Assembly: GCA_946403615.1 (NCBI GenBank)
Contig: CAMJAO010000006.1
Span: forward strand, 1-24,781
Length of the DNA: 24,781 nucleotides
Source of the DNA: an uncultured Prevotellaceae bacterium
Lineage (GTDB): Bacteria; Bacteroidota; Bacteroidia; Bacteroidales; Bacteroidaceae
Direction of reading: 5' to 3'
The notes under the pieces were generated by a model that ran no database searches, was not told where the DNA came from, and worked only from the letters and a program-made list of their open reading frames with translations. Every line of letters starts with the position of its first letter. The stretch's first letter is position 1. A program made the position numbers and the translations under genes. Positions 14,360 through 22,700 of the stretch are shown piece by piece.

Positions 14360-15820
14360 GTGGAAGTTTTTTTGATTCGCCTGTTACAGTTCTTACTGTC
14401 AATATCCCTGTTGGTACTGCTCCATGAACTTGGACATTTTTTCTTTGCCCGTCTGTTCAAAGTGCGCGTCAGCAGGTTTTACTTGTTTTTCAACCCTAAG
14501 TTCCATATTGCCAGCACTTACGACCCGTGGGTACGCAAACTGTTTCACATGAAGCCCGAGGTGGTGCCCGAAAAGACCGAGAAAGACGAAAACGGCAATG
14601 AGCGTAAGGTAAAGGAATATGTGGGCACGGAATACGGACTGGGGTGGTTGCCTTTAGGCGGCTACTGCGCCATCGACGGCATGGTCGACGAGACCAACCA
14701 GAAACTCGACGGCGACCCCAAACCCTGGGAGTTCCGCACCAAACCGGCTTGGCAACGCCTGCTCATCATGATTGGCGGCGTGCTGGTCAATTTCCTTCTG
14801 GCTTTGTTCATTTACTCCATGGTGCTCTTCCATTGGGGCGATTCATTCATCTCGCCGAAGGACATGAGCATGGGTATGAAGTTCAATGCTGAGGCGAAAG
14901 CGCTTGGATTCCAAGACGGCGACATTCTCGTGGGCACCGACAAGAAAGAGTTTAAGAAATACGATGTCGATTTGTTCCGCGCCATCACCGATGCCGAGCG
15001 TGTGGATGTCATCCGCGACGGCAAAGAGATGTCCATCCCCATCAAAGAGGAACTGAGCCTGCTCGATATGCTGAAGAAACAGCCCGTCTTTGCAGCGCCT
15101 TTCGTTCCCACAGAGATCGACAGTGTTTTGGCCGATACACCCGCCGCGAAACTGGGCTTGAAGAAAGGCGACAAAATTGTGTCATTCGCCGGAAAACCCG
15201 TCGATTGTTGGGTGACTTTCGACAATGAGCGCGGACGCTTGGCCGATGCGCTGGCTTCCGCCAAAACTCCCGCTGACAGCATGAAGGTGCGCCAGACAAC
15301 CGTGGCCGTGGAACATGCCGCCACAGGCATCATTGACACCATGGAGGTGACACTCACCCCCGAATTGAGCCTCGGCATAGCCAAAACCTCTATTTATACC
15401 TACTATAAAGAGACGAAAAAGGAATACGGATTCTTCGAGAGTTTCCCCGCCGGCATCAGTTATGGTGTGGGCGTGCTTCGCGGCTATGTCGATGACCTGA
15501 AATATGTGTTCACTGCCGACGGTGCCAAATCGCTCGGCGGTTTCGGAGCCATCGGAAGCCTCTTCCCCGCAGAATGGGACTGGATGATGTTCTGGCGCAT
15601 GACCGCCTTCCTGAGCATTATCCTCGCCTTCATGAATATCCTGCCCATACCCGCTCTCGACGGTGGCCATGTGCTCTTCCTGCTGTGGGAGATGATTACC
15701 GGCCGCAAACCGAGCGACAAATTCCTCGTCTATGCGGAATACATCGGCATGGGCATCCTCCTGTTGCTAATGGTGGTTGCCAACCTCAATGACATCCTCC
15801 GCTGGATAGGAGTGATGTAA
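14360..15820 (+). CDS. rseP: RseP-type site-2 metalloprotease (M50)
   Basis: Inner-membrane zinc protease that cuts transmembrane segments, classically of anti-sigma factors. The 486-residue product has its first helix with HELGH at residues 22-26 (Zn ligands and catalytic Glu), a GLGWLPLGGYCAIDGM segment, a periplasmic PDZ region (about residues 190-290 with VLADTPAAKLGLKKGDKIV), and the second active-site motif NILPIPALDGGH near the C-terminus. About four membrane spans. The start is GTG at 14360: no ATG lies in frame before the first helix. It is downstream of dxr, as in many genomes. The actual substrate is not shown by the sequence. Confidence 0.94.
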   Translation: MEVFLIRLLQFLLSISLLVLLHELGHFFFARLFKVRVSRFYLFFNPKFHIASTYDPWVRKLFHMKPEVVPEKTEKDENGNERKVKEYVGTEYGLGWLPLGGYCAIDGMVDETNQKLDGDPKPWEFRTKPAWQRLLIMIGGVLVNFLLALFIYSMVLFHWGDSFISPKDMSMGMKFNAEAKALGFQDGDILVGTDKKEFKKYDVDLFRAITDAERVDVIRDGKEMSIPIKEELSLLDMLKKQPVFAAPFVPTEIDSVLADTPAAKLGLKKGDKIVSFAGKPVDCWVTFDNERGRLADALASAKTPADSMKVRQTTVAVEHAATGIIDTMEVTLTPELSLGIAKTSIYTYYKETKKEYGFFESFPAGISYGVGVLRGYVDDLKYVFTADGAKSLGGFGAIGSLFPAEWDWMMFWRMTAFLSIILAFMNILPIPALDGGHVLFLLWEMITGRKPSDKFLVYAEYIGMGILLLLMVVANLNDILRWIGVM

Positions 15821-15829
15821 TGTAATACA

Positions 15830-15878
15830 GAGGTGAGAAGTGAGAAGTGAGAGGTGAGAAGTGAGAGGTGAGAGATTA
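15830..15878 (+). repeat. 7-bp tandem array, 7 units (GARGTGA type)
   Basis: GAGGTGA, GAAGTGA, GAAGTGA, GAGGTGA, GAAGTGA, GAGGTGA, GAGATTA in strict register, starting 9 bases after the rseP stop. This is the cleanest array in the window; its last two units recur exactly at 1268-1281. Confidence 0.85.
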
Positions 15879-15988
15879 GTCCACTTATTGGATCCCTTCC
15901 GCCTCTTCTCCGCAAGAAGCAGTACACCGCCACGCCCATAACATCCTTGACTCACCCTCTCCTACCCACCCCAAAAACGACCAAGAAA

Positions 15989-17203
15989 ATGGCACTTGTC
16001 AATGAACATCTGCTGAAGATGACCGACAATTACCTTTTTGCCGACATTGCTAAAAAGGTAAACGCATTTATGGTGACACACCCGAAAGAGCGTGTCATCA
16101 GTCTGGGCATCGGTGATGTGACTTTGCCGCTATGTGAAGCCGTGACAAACGCCATGCACCGCGCAGTGGACGAACTGGGCAATGAGGACACCTTCCATGG
16201 CTATGGTCCCGAGCAGGGGTATGAATTCCTTCGCGAGGCCATCGCCAAGCATGACTATCTGCCACGGGGCATTCACCTCAATCCTTCAGACATCTTTATC
16301 AACGACGGTGCGAAAAGCGACACTGGTAATATAGGCGAACTGCTGCGCTGGGACAACAGCATGGCAGTAACTGACCCCATCTATCCCGTTTATATCGACG
16401 CCAACGTGATGAACGGACGGGCAGGCGACATGAACGACGGACGATGGAGCCGCGTCACCTATCTCGCCTGCAATCCCGAAAACCATTTCACACCCCAGAT
16501 TCCCCACCACCGCGTGGATATCATTTACCTTTGCTATCCCAACAACCCCACAGGGGCAGTGCTCAGCAAAGAGGAATTGCGCAAGTGGGTGAACTATGCC
16601 ATTCACAATGACACGCTCATCCTCTTCGACGCCGCCTATGAGCGATATATCCAAGACCCTGCCATTCCACACTCCATCTATGAGATACGGGGTGCGAGAA
16701 AGGTGGCCATCGAACTGCGCAGTTTCTCCAAGACGGCAGGATTCACAGGGGTCAGGTGCGGTTATACCGTGGTGCCGAAAGAACTGACCGTGGCGAGGAG
16801 CGACGGCAGCCGCGTGGCATTGCACCCTTTGTGGAACCGCCGGCAGAATACGAAATTCAACGGCGCCAGTTACATCAGTCAACGGGCAGCGGAAGCCATT
16901 TACACTCCCGAGGGCGAGGCGCAGGTATCTGCCGCCATCGGTTATTATATGGGCAATGCCCGTATGATGCGCGAACGGCTCTCCGCCAAAGGTTATCAGA
17001 TATATGGCGGAGAGAACGCCCCCTACCTGTGGATGAAGACACCCGAGGATCTCTCCTCGTGGCGCTACTTCGAGCAATTGCTTTATCGCTCCGCCATTGT
17101 TTGCACCCCTGGGGTGGGCTTCGGTCCGTCGGGCGAAGGTTTTGTCCGTCTCACCGCATTCGGCAGCCGAGCCGACATCGAAGAGGCTTTGGATAGGCTA
17201 TAA
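15989..17203 (+). CDS. dapL: LL-diaminopimelate aminotransferase
   Basis: PLP enzyme that makes LL-diaminopimelate directly from tetrahydrodipicolinate, for lysine and peptidoglycan. The 404-residue product starts MALVNEHLLKMTDNYLFADI, and contains ISLGIGDVTLPL, the family GYGPEQGYEFLREAIA, the FINDGAKSDTGNI substrate-binding segment, YPNNPTGAVL, and the PLP-lysine motif SFSKTAGFTGVRCGY. Length is normal for DapL. The ATG at 15989 was preferred over an in-frame TTG at 15947 because family members begin MALVNE. The 168-base gap after rseP holds a heptamer array and no recognisable promoter box. Confidence 0.96.
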   Translation: MALVNEHLLKMTDNYLFADIAKKVNAFMVTHPKERVISLGIGDVTLPLCEAVTNAMHRAVDELGNEDTFHGYGPEQGYEFLREAIAKHDYLPRGIHLNPSDIFINDGAKSDTGNIGELLRWDNSMAVTDPIYPVYIDANVMNGRAGDMNDGRWSRVTYLACNPENHFTPQIPHHRVDIIYLCYPNNPTGAVLSKEELRKWVNYAIHNDTLILFDAAYERYIQDPAIPHSIYEIRGARKVAIELRSFSKTAGFTGVRCGYTVVPKELTVARSDGSRVALHPLWNRRQNTKFNGASYISQRAAEAIYTPEGEAQVSAAIGYYMGNARMMRERLSAKGYQIYGGENAPYLWMKTPEDLSSWRYFEQLLYRSAIVCTPGVGFGPSGEGFVRLTAFGSRADIEEALDRL

Positions 17204-17260
17204 GCACTGTAAATCCTATATGCTATAGGAACTAAAGTCACTATAGAATCTGTCGAATAA

Positions 17261-17292
17261 TTTGTGTGGTGCGTAAAAATAACGTACCTTTG
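17261..17292 (+). promoter_or_regulatory. Promoter for the glutamine synthetase gene
   Basis: TTTG (17261-17264), a 20-base spacer, then TACCTTTG (17285-17292), a full Bacteroidota-type promoter, 23 bases before the ATG. A small CCTATA/TATAGG inverted repeat (17215-17229) lies upstream of it. Confidence 0.75.
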
Positions 17293-17315
17293 CAGCGTTT
17301 TAATCAGCATCAAAT

Positions 17316-19505
17316 ATGTCAAACTTAAGATTTCAGGTGGTAGAAAAGGCTTTTTCAAAGAAGCCGCTGGAAGTGATTTCACCCACAGAACGTCCGTCGG
17401 AGTTCTTCGGCAAGTATGTATTTACACGTGCAAAGATGTATAAATACTTGCAGCGCGACGTCTATGAGAAACTCATTGATGTGATAGACAATGGCGCGCC
17501 GCTCGACCGTTCCATCGCCGACGCCGTAGCAAAGGGCATGAAGCAATGGGCCGACGAAAACGGCGTGACACACTACACTCACTGGTTCCAGCCATTGACC
17601 GAGGGCACCGCCGAGAAGCACGACGCATTCATCGAGCACGACGGTAAAGGCGGCATGATGGAAGAATTCAGCGGAAAACTGCTCGTACAGCAGGAGCCTG
17701 ACGCATCGTCGTTCCCCTCCGGTGGCATCCGTGCCACATTCGAGGCACGCGGCTATTCCGCCTGGGATCCCACATCGCCCGTATTCATCATCGACGACAC
17801 CCTTTGTATCCCCACCATCTTCATCTCTTACACCGGCGAGGCTCTCGACTACAAGGCACCGCTGAAACGCGCCCTGAGAGCCGTGAGCGAGGCTGCGGCA
17901 GCCGTGGCACGCTATTTCGACCCCAATGTGAAGAAGGTGATTACCAACCTGGGGTGGGAGCAGGAGTATTTCCTTGTCGATGAGGATCTCTACTCCGCAC
18001 GCCCCGATCTGCTGCTCACCGGCCGCACGCTCATGGGACACGACTCGGCGAAAAACCAACAGATGGACGACCATTACTTCGGTATCATACCCGACCGTGT
18101 GCAGGCCTTCATGAAAGATCTCGAGGTACAGGCACTGGAACTGGGCATACCCGTCAAGACAAGACACAACGAGGTGGCACCCAACCAGTTTGAGTTGGCG
18201 CCCATCTACGAGGAGACCAATTTGGCCATCGACCACAATATGTTGCTGATGAGTCTGATGAAAAAAGTAGCCCGCAAGCACGGTTTCCGCGTCTTGCTAC
18301 ATGAGAAGCCCTTCGCCGGCATCAACGGTTCAGGCAAGCACAACAACTGGAGCCTGAGCACCGACACTGGTACCTTGCTGCATGCACCAGGGAAAAATGC
18401 AGAACAGAACCTCCGTTTTGTGACCTTCATCGTCGAGACTCTGATGGCCGTTTATAAGCACAACGGACTGCTCAAAGCCAGCATCATGAGTGCCACCAAC
18501 GCTCATCGTCTGGGCGCTAATGAGGCACCGCCTGCCATCATCAGTTCCTTCCTCGGCAAACAGGTTTCCGAACTGCTGGAGCACATCGAGAAAGCCGACA
18601 AAGACGACCTCTTCAGCATCGCGGGCAAGAAGAAGATGGAACTCGACATCCCCGAGATACCCGAACTGCTTATCGACAACACCGACCGCAACCGAACCAG
18701 CCCCTTCGCCTTCACCGGCAACAGGTTTGAGTTCCGCGCCGTCGGTTCCGAGGCGAACTGTGCCAGTGCGATGATTGCCTTGAACACCGCCGTGGCTGAG
18801 GCACTGACCAACTTCAAACAGCGCGTGGATGCCCTCATCGCCGCCGGACAAGACAAGACCAGCGCCATCATCGACGTGGTGCGCGAAGACATCCGCACTT
18901 GCCGTCCCATTCACTTCGACGGCAACGGCTATAGCGACGAATGGGTGGAAGAGGCCACACGCCGCGGACTCGACGTGGAGAAGAGTTGCCCCATTATCTT
19001 CGACCGTTATTTAGACGAGGACACCATCCGTATGTTCGAAAGCCAAAGCGTGATGAACCGTAAGGAACTCGCCGCCCGCAACGAGGTGAAATGGGAGACC
19101 TACACGAAGATTATACAAATCGAGGCCCGCGTGATGGGCGACCTCTCGATGAATCATATCATCCCCGTAGCCACGCACTATCAGAGCCAGTTGGCCAAAA
19201 ACGTGCAGAACATGTACACCATCTTCGACAAAGAGGAGGCCGACAAACTGACCGTACGCAATAAAAATATCATCAAGGAGATAGCTGAGCGCACACAAGC
19301 CATCGAGACGGGTGTGGAAGAATTGGTAGAAGCACGAAAAGTGGCCAATCGCATCACTTCCGAGCGCGAGAAGGCCATCGCTTATCACGACACCGTAGAA
19401 CCAAAGATGGAGGAGATACGTTACCAGATCGACAAACTGGAACTTCTCGTCAGCGATGAATGCTGGACACTGCCCAAATACCGCGAATTGCTGTTTATCA
19501 GGTAA
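17316..19505 (+). CDS. glnN: Glutamine synthetase type III
   Basis: Assimilates ammonia by ATP-dependent amidation of glutamate. The 729-residue product is far longer than GSI (about 470) and matches the GSIII class. It opens MSNLRFQVVEKAFSKKPLEV, has the N-terminal RPSEFFGKYVFTRAKM block, the SGGIRATFEARGYSAWDPTSP region, the catalytic WEQEYFLVDEDLY near residue 210, KTRHNEVAPNQFELAP, and the signature HEKPFAGINGSGKHNNWS near residue 330. The C-terminal 200 residues are the GSIII-specific helical extension ending LPKYRELLFIR. It has its own promoter, as expected for a nitrogen-regulated gene, though no specific operator is seen. Ends at a perfect palindromic terminator. Confidence 0.96.
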   Translation: MSNLRFQVVEKAFSKKPLEVISPTERPSEFFGKYVFTRAKMYKYLQRDVYEKLIDVIDNGAPLDRSIADAVAKGMKQWADENGVTHYTHWFQPLTEGTAEKHDAFIEHDGKGGMMEEFSGKLLVQQEPDASSFPSGGIRATFEARGYSAWDPTSPVFIIDDTLCIPTIFISYTGEALDYKAPLKRALRAVSEAAAAVARYFDPNVKKVITNLGWEQEYFLVDEDLYSARPDLLLTGRTLMGHDSAKNQQMDDHYFGIIPDRVQAFMKDLEVQALELGIPVKTRHNEVAPNQFELAPIYEETNLAIDHNMLLMSLMKKVARKHGFRVLLHEKPFAGINGSGKHNNWSLSTDTGTLLHAPGKNAEQNLRFVTFIVETLMAVYKHNGLLKASIMSATNAHRLGANEAPPAIISSFLGKQVSELLEHIEKADKDDLFSIAGKKKMELDIPEIPELLIDNTDRNRTSPFAFTGNRFEFRAVGSEANCASAMIALNTAVAEALTNFKQRVDALIAAGQDKTSAIIDVVREDIRTCRPIHFDGNGYSDEWVEEATRRGLDVEKSCPIIFDRYLDEDTIRMFESQSVMNRKELAARNEVKWETYTKIIQIEARVMGDLSMNHIIPVATHYQSQLAKNVQNMYTIFDKEEADKLTVRNKNIIKEIAERTQAIETGVEELVEARKVANRITSEREKAIAYHDTVEPKMEEIRYQIDKLELLVSDECWTLPKYRELLFIR

Positions 19506-19540
19506 TATCCTAAAGAAAAGGAGGCAGATAAGAACATAAT

Positions 19541-19584
19541 AACAGATGGCCGCTCATCGATGAGCGGCCATCTGTTGTTTTTGG
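19541..19584. terminator. Perfect 36-bp palindromic terminator
   Basis: Bases 19541-19576 are a perfect 36-bp palindrome centred on ATCGAT between 19558 and 19559, followed on the plus strand by TTTTT (19578-19582). It lies 35 bases after the glnN stop and is a strong intrinsic terminator for that gene. On the minus strand it is followed by TTATTATGTTC, so it may also help stop the convergent gene. Confidence 0.88.
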
Positions 19585-19589
19585 TGTTA

Positions 19590-19643
19590 TTAAGGACTCC
19601 AAGGTCGTTAAGGACATTAAGGTCGTAAAGTCTCTAAAGTCCT
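19590..19643 (+). repeat. 9-bp tandem array, 6 units (TTAAGGNCN type)
   Basis: TTAAGGACT, CCAAGGTCG, TTAAGGACA, TTAAGGTCG, TAAAGTCTC, TAAAGTCCT in strict register, between the convergent ends of glnN and the CE8 gene. Units 2 and 4 share AAGGTCG, suggesting an 18-bp higher-order unit. Confidence 0.78.
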
Positions 19644-19651
19644 TGATGACA

Positions 19652-19703
19652 CCCCTACCCCAGCGCCCTTTCCCTCCCGGGAGGGTAAGGGTGGGTATTG
19701 GGG
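19652..19703. terminator. GC-rich palindromic hairpin at the 3' end of the CE8 gene
   Basis: Bases 19666-19691 form a 26-bp palindrome centred on CCCGGG with one T-T mismatch. The flanks CCCC-TA-CCC (19652-19660) can pair with GGGTA-TT-GGGG (19693-19703) around it. It lies 6 bases beyond the CE8 stop on the minus strand. No T-tract follows, so it may act as a 3'-end stabiliser or be a repeat element. Confidence 0.55.
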
Positions 19704-19709
19704 AACTTA

Positions 19710-22700
19710 TTACTTCCTCACTTGCTTTTTGCCATCGGTGATGACAACGCCTTTGTAGGAACGGTTCACACGTTGACCGTTGAGGTTGTAGAGGGGTTGG
19801 TCGCTCTGCCGGTCGGTCTCGACTGCATCAATGCCGTCAACACCGTCCGGATAGATGAACTCATTGGCATTCGCCGTATTGAGGCGCAGATAGGCCTTGC
19901 CTTCGCCACAGGTCCAACCTGCTTGCTTTTTCTGGAAGCAGACACGCTCTTTCGTAATGGAATAGAACAGACCATAGACGAATCCATAATCCTCTTCAGT
20001 GGTGGTATAGGGACCGTCGGCAGTAGCCACGAGCAGATTCACATCTTCAAGGGCGTCAACAGCCGTTGTAGCCACGTTCACCTCATAGGTGCCTGCCTCG
20101 GCCTCAACCACCAGACCGGTCTTGGCGGGTGTCATCATCACATTCTGGCGGAAGAAGGAACTGCCGCTCTTTTCGGTGATGATATACGCCTTGACCTCAG
20201 AACCAGTGAAGTCAAGCGGATAGGTGCTGCTGTAAGAAGCCGCGCCATACTCGCCGATGGTGATGGTGACAGTGGCAGGAGCCACGACAGCCTCTTCAGA
20301 CTGCTCACTCAGACCACCCATCTCATTGGCCGCACGAACGGTATAAACAGCCTCGACATCCTCGACGGTGTATGACTCTTCGATGGTGAAACCAATCACA
20401 TTGCCGTCCTTGCAGATGGCATAGAGCAATGCATAGTCGCTGCCCGTCCAAGAAAGCGTATTGCCAGAAAGTACCACGTCAGTGGGCACAGGAGCCTGCT
20501 CGGTGTAAAGCGTGGGCTGCCAGTCGCCGAACATATTGCTCATATCGGCTGCCACGGCTGCCTCCTCAGCGGTCAGCACAGGATTATTGGCATGGTTATC
20601 ACCGAAGACAGTCTTACGTCCGCTTAAATCAACTGTCGCGCCGTTAGATGTCATTGAGTTGTACTCTGCGAATCGTGCGGGCCAGCCGTTGCTCATCTCA
20701 GACCATCCAATGGCGGATGGAATGACATTCATCGTGGTATTGATGTAGAGAGCGATAGGAGTGCCATCGCCCCACGGCCGACCGAGGGTGTAGTTACCAT
20801 CGACACCATTGCCGTCGCCGTTGATGACACAGTCGCTGAACACCCAACCGATATTAGCGGGTTGTGAAGGCACAGCGAGATAACCGCCTGCAATTTGTCT
20901 CAGCTCTACAGCATTGAAGAAAGCATCACCCTTGCCGCAAAGGTAGTCGGTGCGTCCACGTACGACACCACCCTCGAAGTAATAGAGTCCGCTTTGTTTG
21001 TTCGAAGTCCAAGTGTCTTGGTATCCATGCAGACACACATTCTTATAGATGGTCTTCGTGCCGCGATCCTGTACTGCGATGTTGCGTCCCAGCGCGTCGC
21101 CGATACCGCTCTTCACTGTCAGGTCTTGGAAGTATGTGTCAGAGCCGCTGAGTTGCAGCACATCGCTCTTGCCGATGCCGTCATACACACTGGTGGTACC
21201 ATATCTGCCAGCAAAGGTGGGTGTACCGTCGGGCAGGTTGGTGATAATCACACCGTCGATGCTCTCGCCGATGAATGAGATGTTCGACGCGGTGACAAAG
21301 GTGATGGGGCTGGCATAGGCATTGCCGTCGTCGCTGCTGATGGTGGCTGTCGTGCTGAGCGGCAACGTGTAGGTGCCGTTCATCAAGAAAATGCGGTAAC
21401 GGGTGTTCTTGTCGCTGCGGCTGTTGGCTGCTGCGATGGCATCCTCAAGAGAGCCGTCGGTCGGCACCACCCAGTCATAGAGACCCTTGGTCACCGCGGG
21501 ACGCGCCATTGTGGTGAATGCGATGGTGATGGCATTTTCCTGCACATTATCAGTCAGGTCGCTCACCGAGTTAGCGGGCAGTTCGAAAGTGTATTGCGTA
21601 TCATAATCGAGACCTTTATAGACGAAGCTCACGGTCTTGCCGCTCACGGCCGGAGTCAGCGACTCGCCATTGAGTGTGCCCACTGTGCCTTCAGCCACTT
21701 TCACGCGTTCGTCGAAGGTAAGGACAATCTTGCCGGAAGCCGAAGCACCAGTAGCACCGTTCTCGGGCACAGTCGATACGAGCACAGGAGCCGTGCCGTC
21801 ATTGACGAGTTCAGGATTGCCGGTGATGAAGAACATGGCCAGCGTATTACCGTCATTCTTAGAAGCGGAACCGTCCACATTGGAGTTCTTGTCGGCTATC
21901 ATGCGGATGTAGAGTTGGGCCTGGTTGTCGGCTTCGGAAGGTATCTGCCCATTGAACGAAGCCACTGACTTAGTGCCCGTCATGGTGATACTGCCGAAGT
22001 TGGTCCATTCCTGACCATCGAGTGAATAGTCCACATTGTAGGTCTGGTAAGCATTGTAATTGTAGAGCATCTGGAACTGTACGTTGATGTCTTTGAATGC
22101 CTCGGCATTGATTTTGGTCTGCCAGTGATAGTTGCCTACATCACCATTAGCATTTCCTTGAACCCAGACGACTGCTGCACCAGCAAAACTCTCGTATCCG
22201 CCTCCACCCAACGTGCTCTTGTCGAGCCATGCAGCGGTGGCGCCAGTCTCGGTATTGACAAGGCTAAGTGCGGCTGCCGTGTTGTTCTCATCAGAGAAAT
22301 CTGCCACGCGTCCGTCTTTTCCTGCCTTATAGAAATCCCAACCGGCGATGATATCTGCCTCGGAATAAGTGGCGGTGATGGCTTTGTCGCCATCCATCGT
22401 CACTTCCAATTCACTGCTTGTAGTGTTGTCGCTCCAGTTATTGAAGGTAACGAGACCCTCGTATTGATTGGCGGTGAGCACTACAACGGTGCCTGCCTCA
22501 TACATCATCTTGCCATCGACCATGGTGGGTTCAGGTGAGACGGTCACCATGTAATCGTTGGTGCCATCCACTGTGACAGCCAGTTCGTAGGTCTCCACGG
22601 CCACAAAGTTGGCGGTGAGTTCAGCATCACCGTTCACGGTGTATTTGAATTTCGCCTCGGTCGATACTTCCTCGCCGGCGGCGTTGGTCCAGTTCACGAA

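Noticed and set aside
17215..17229. CCTATA/TATAGG inverted repeat as a dapL terminator or glnN operator
   Set aside because: Only 6 bp with no T-tract; it may be chance in A/T-rich DNA.
16286..18914. Long minus-strand frames of 190-300 residues opposite dapL and glnN
   Set aside because: Shadow frames from codon bias of confident plus-strand genes; no family motif and no promoter.
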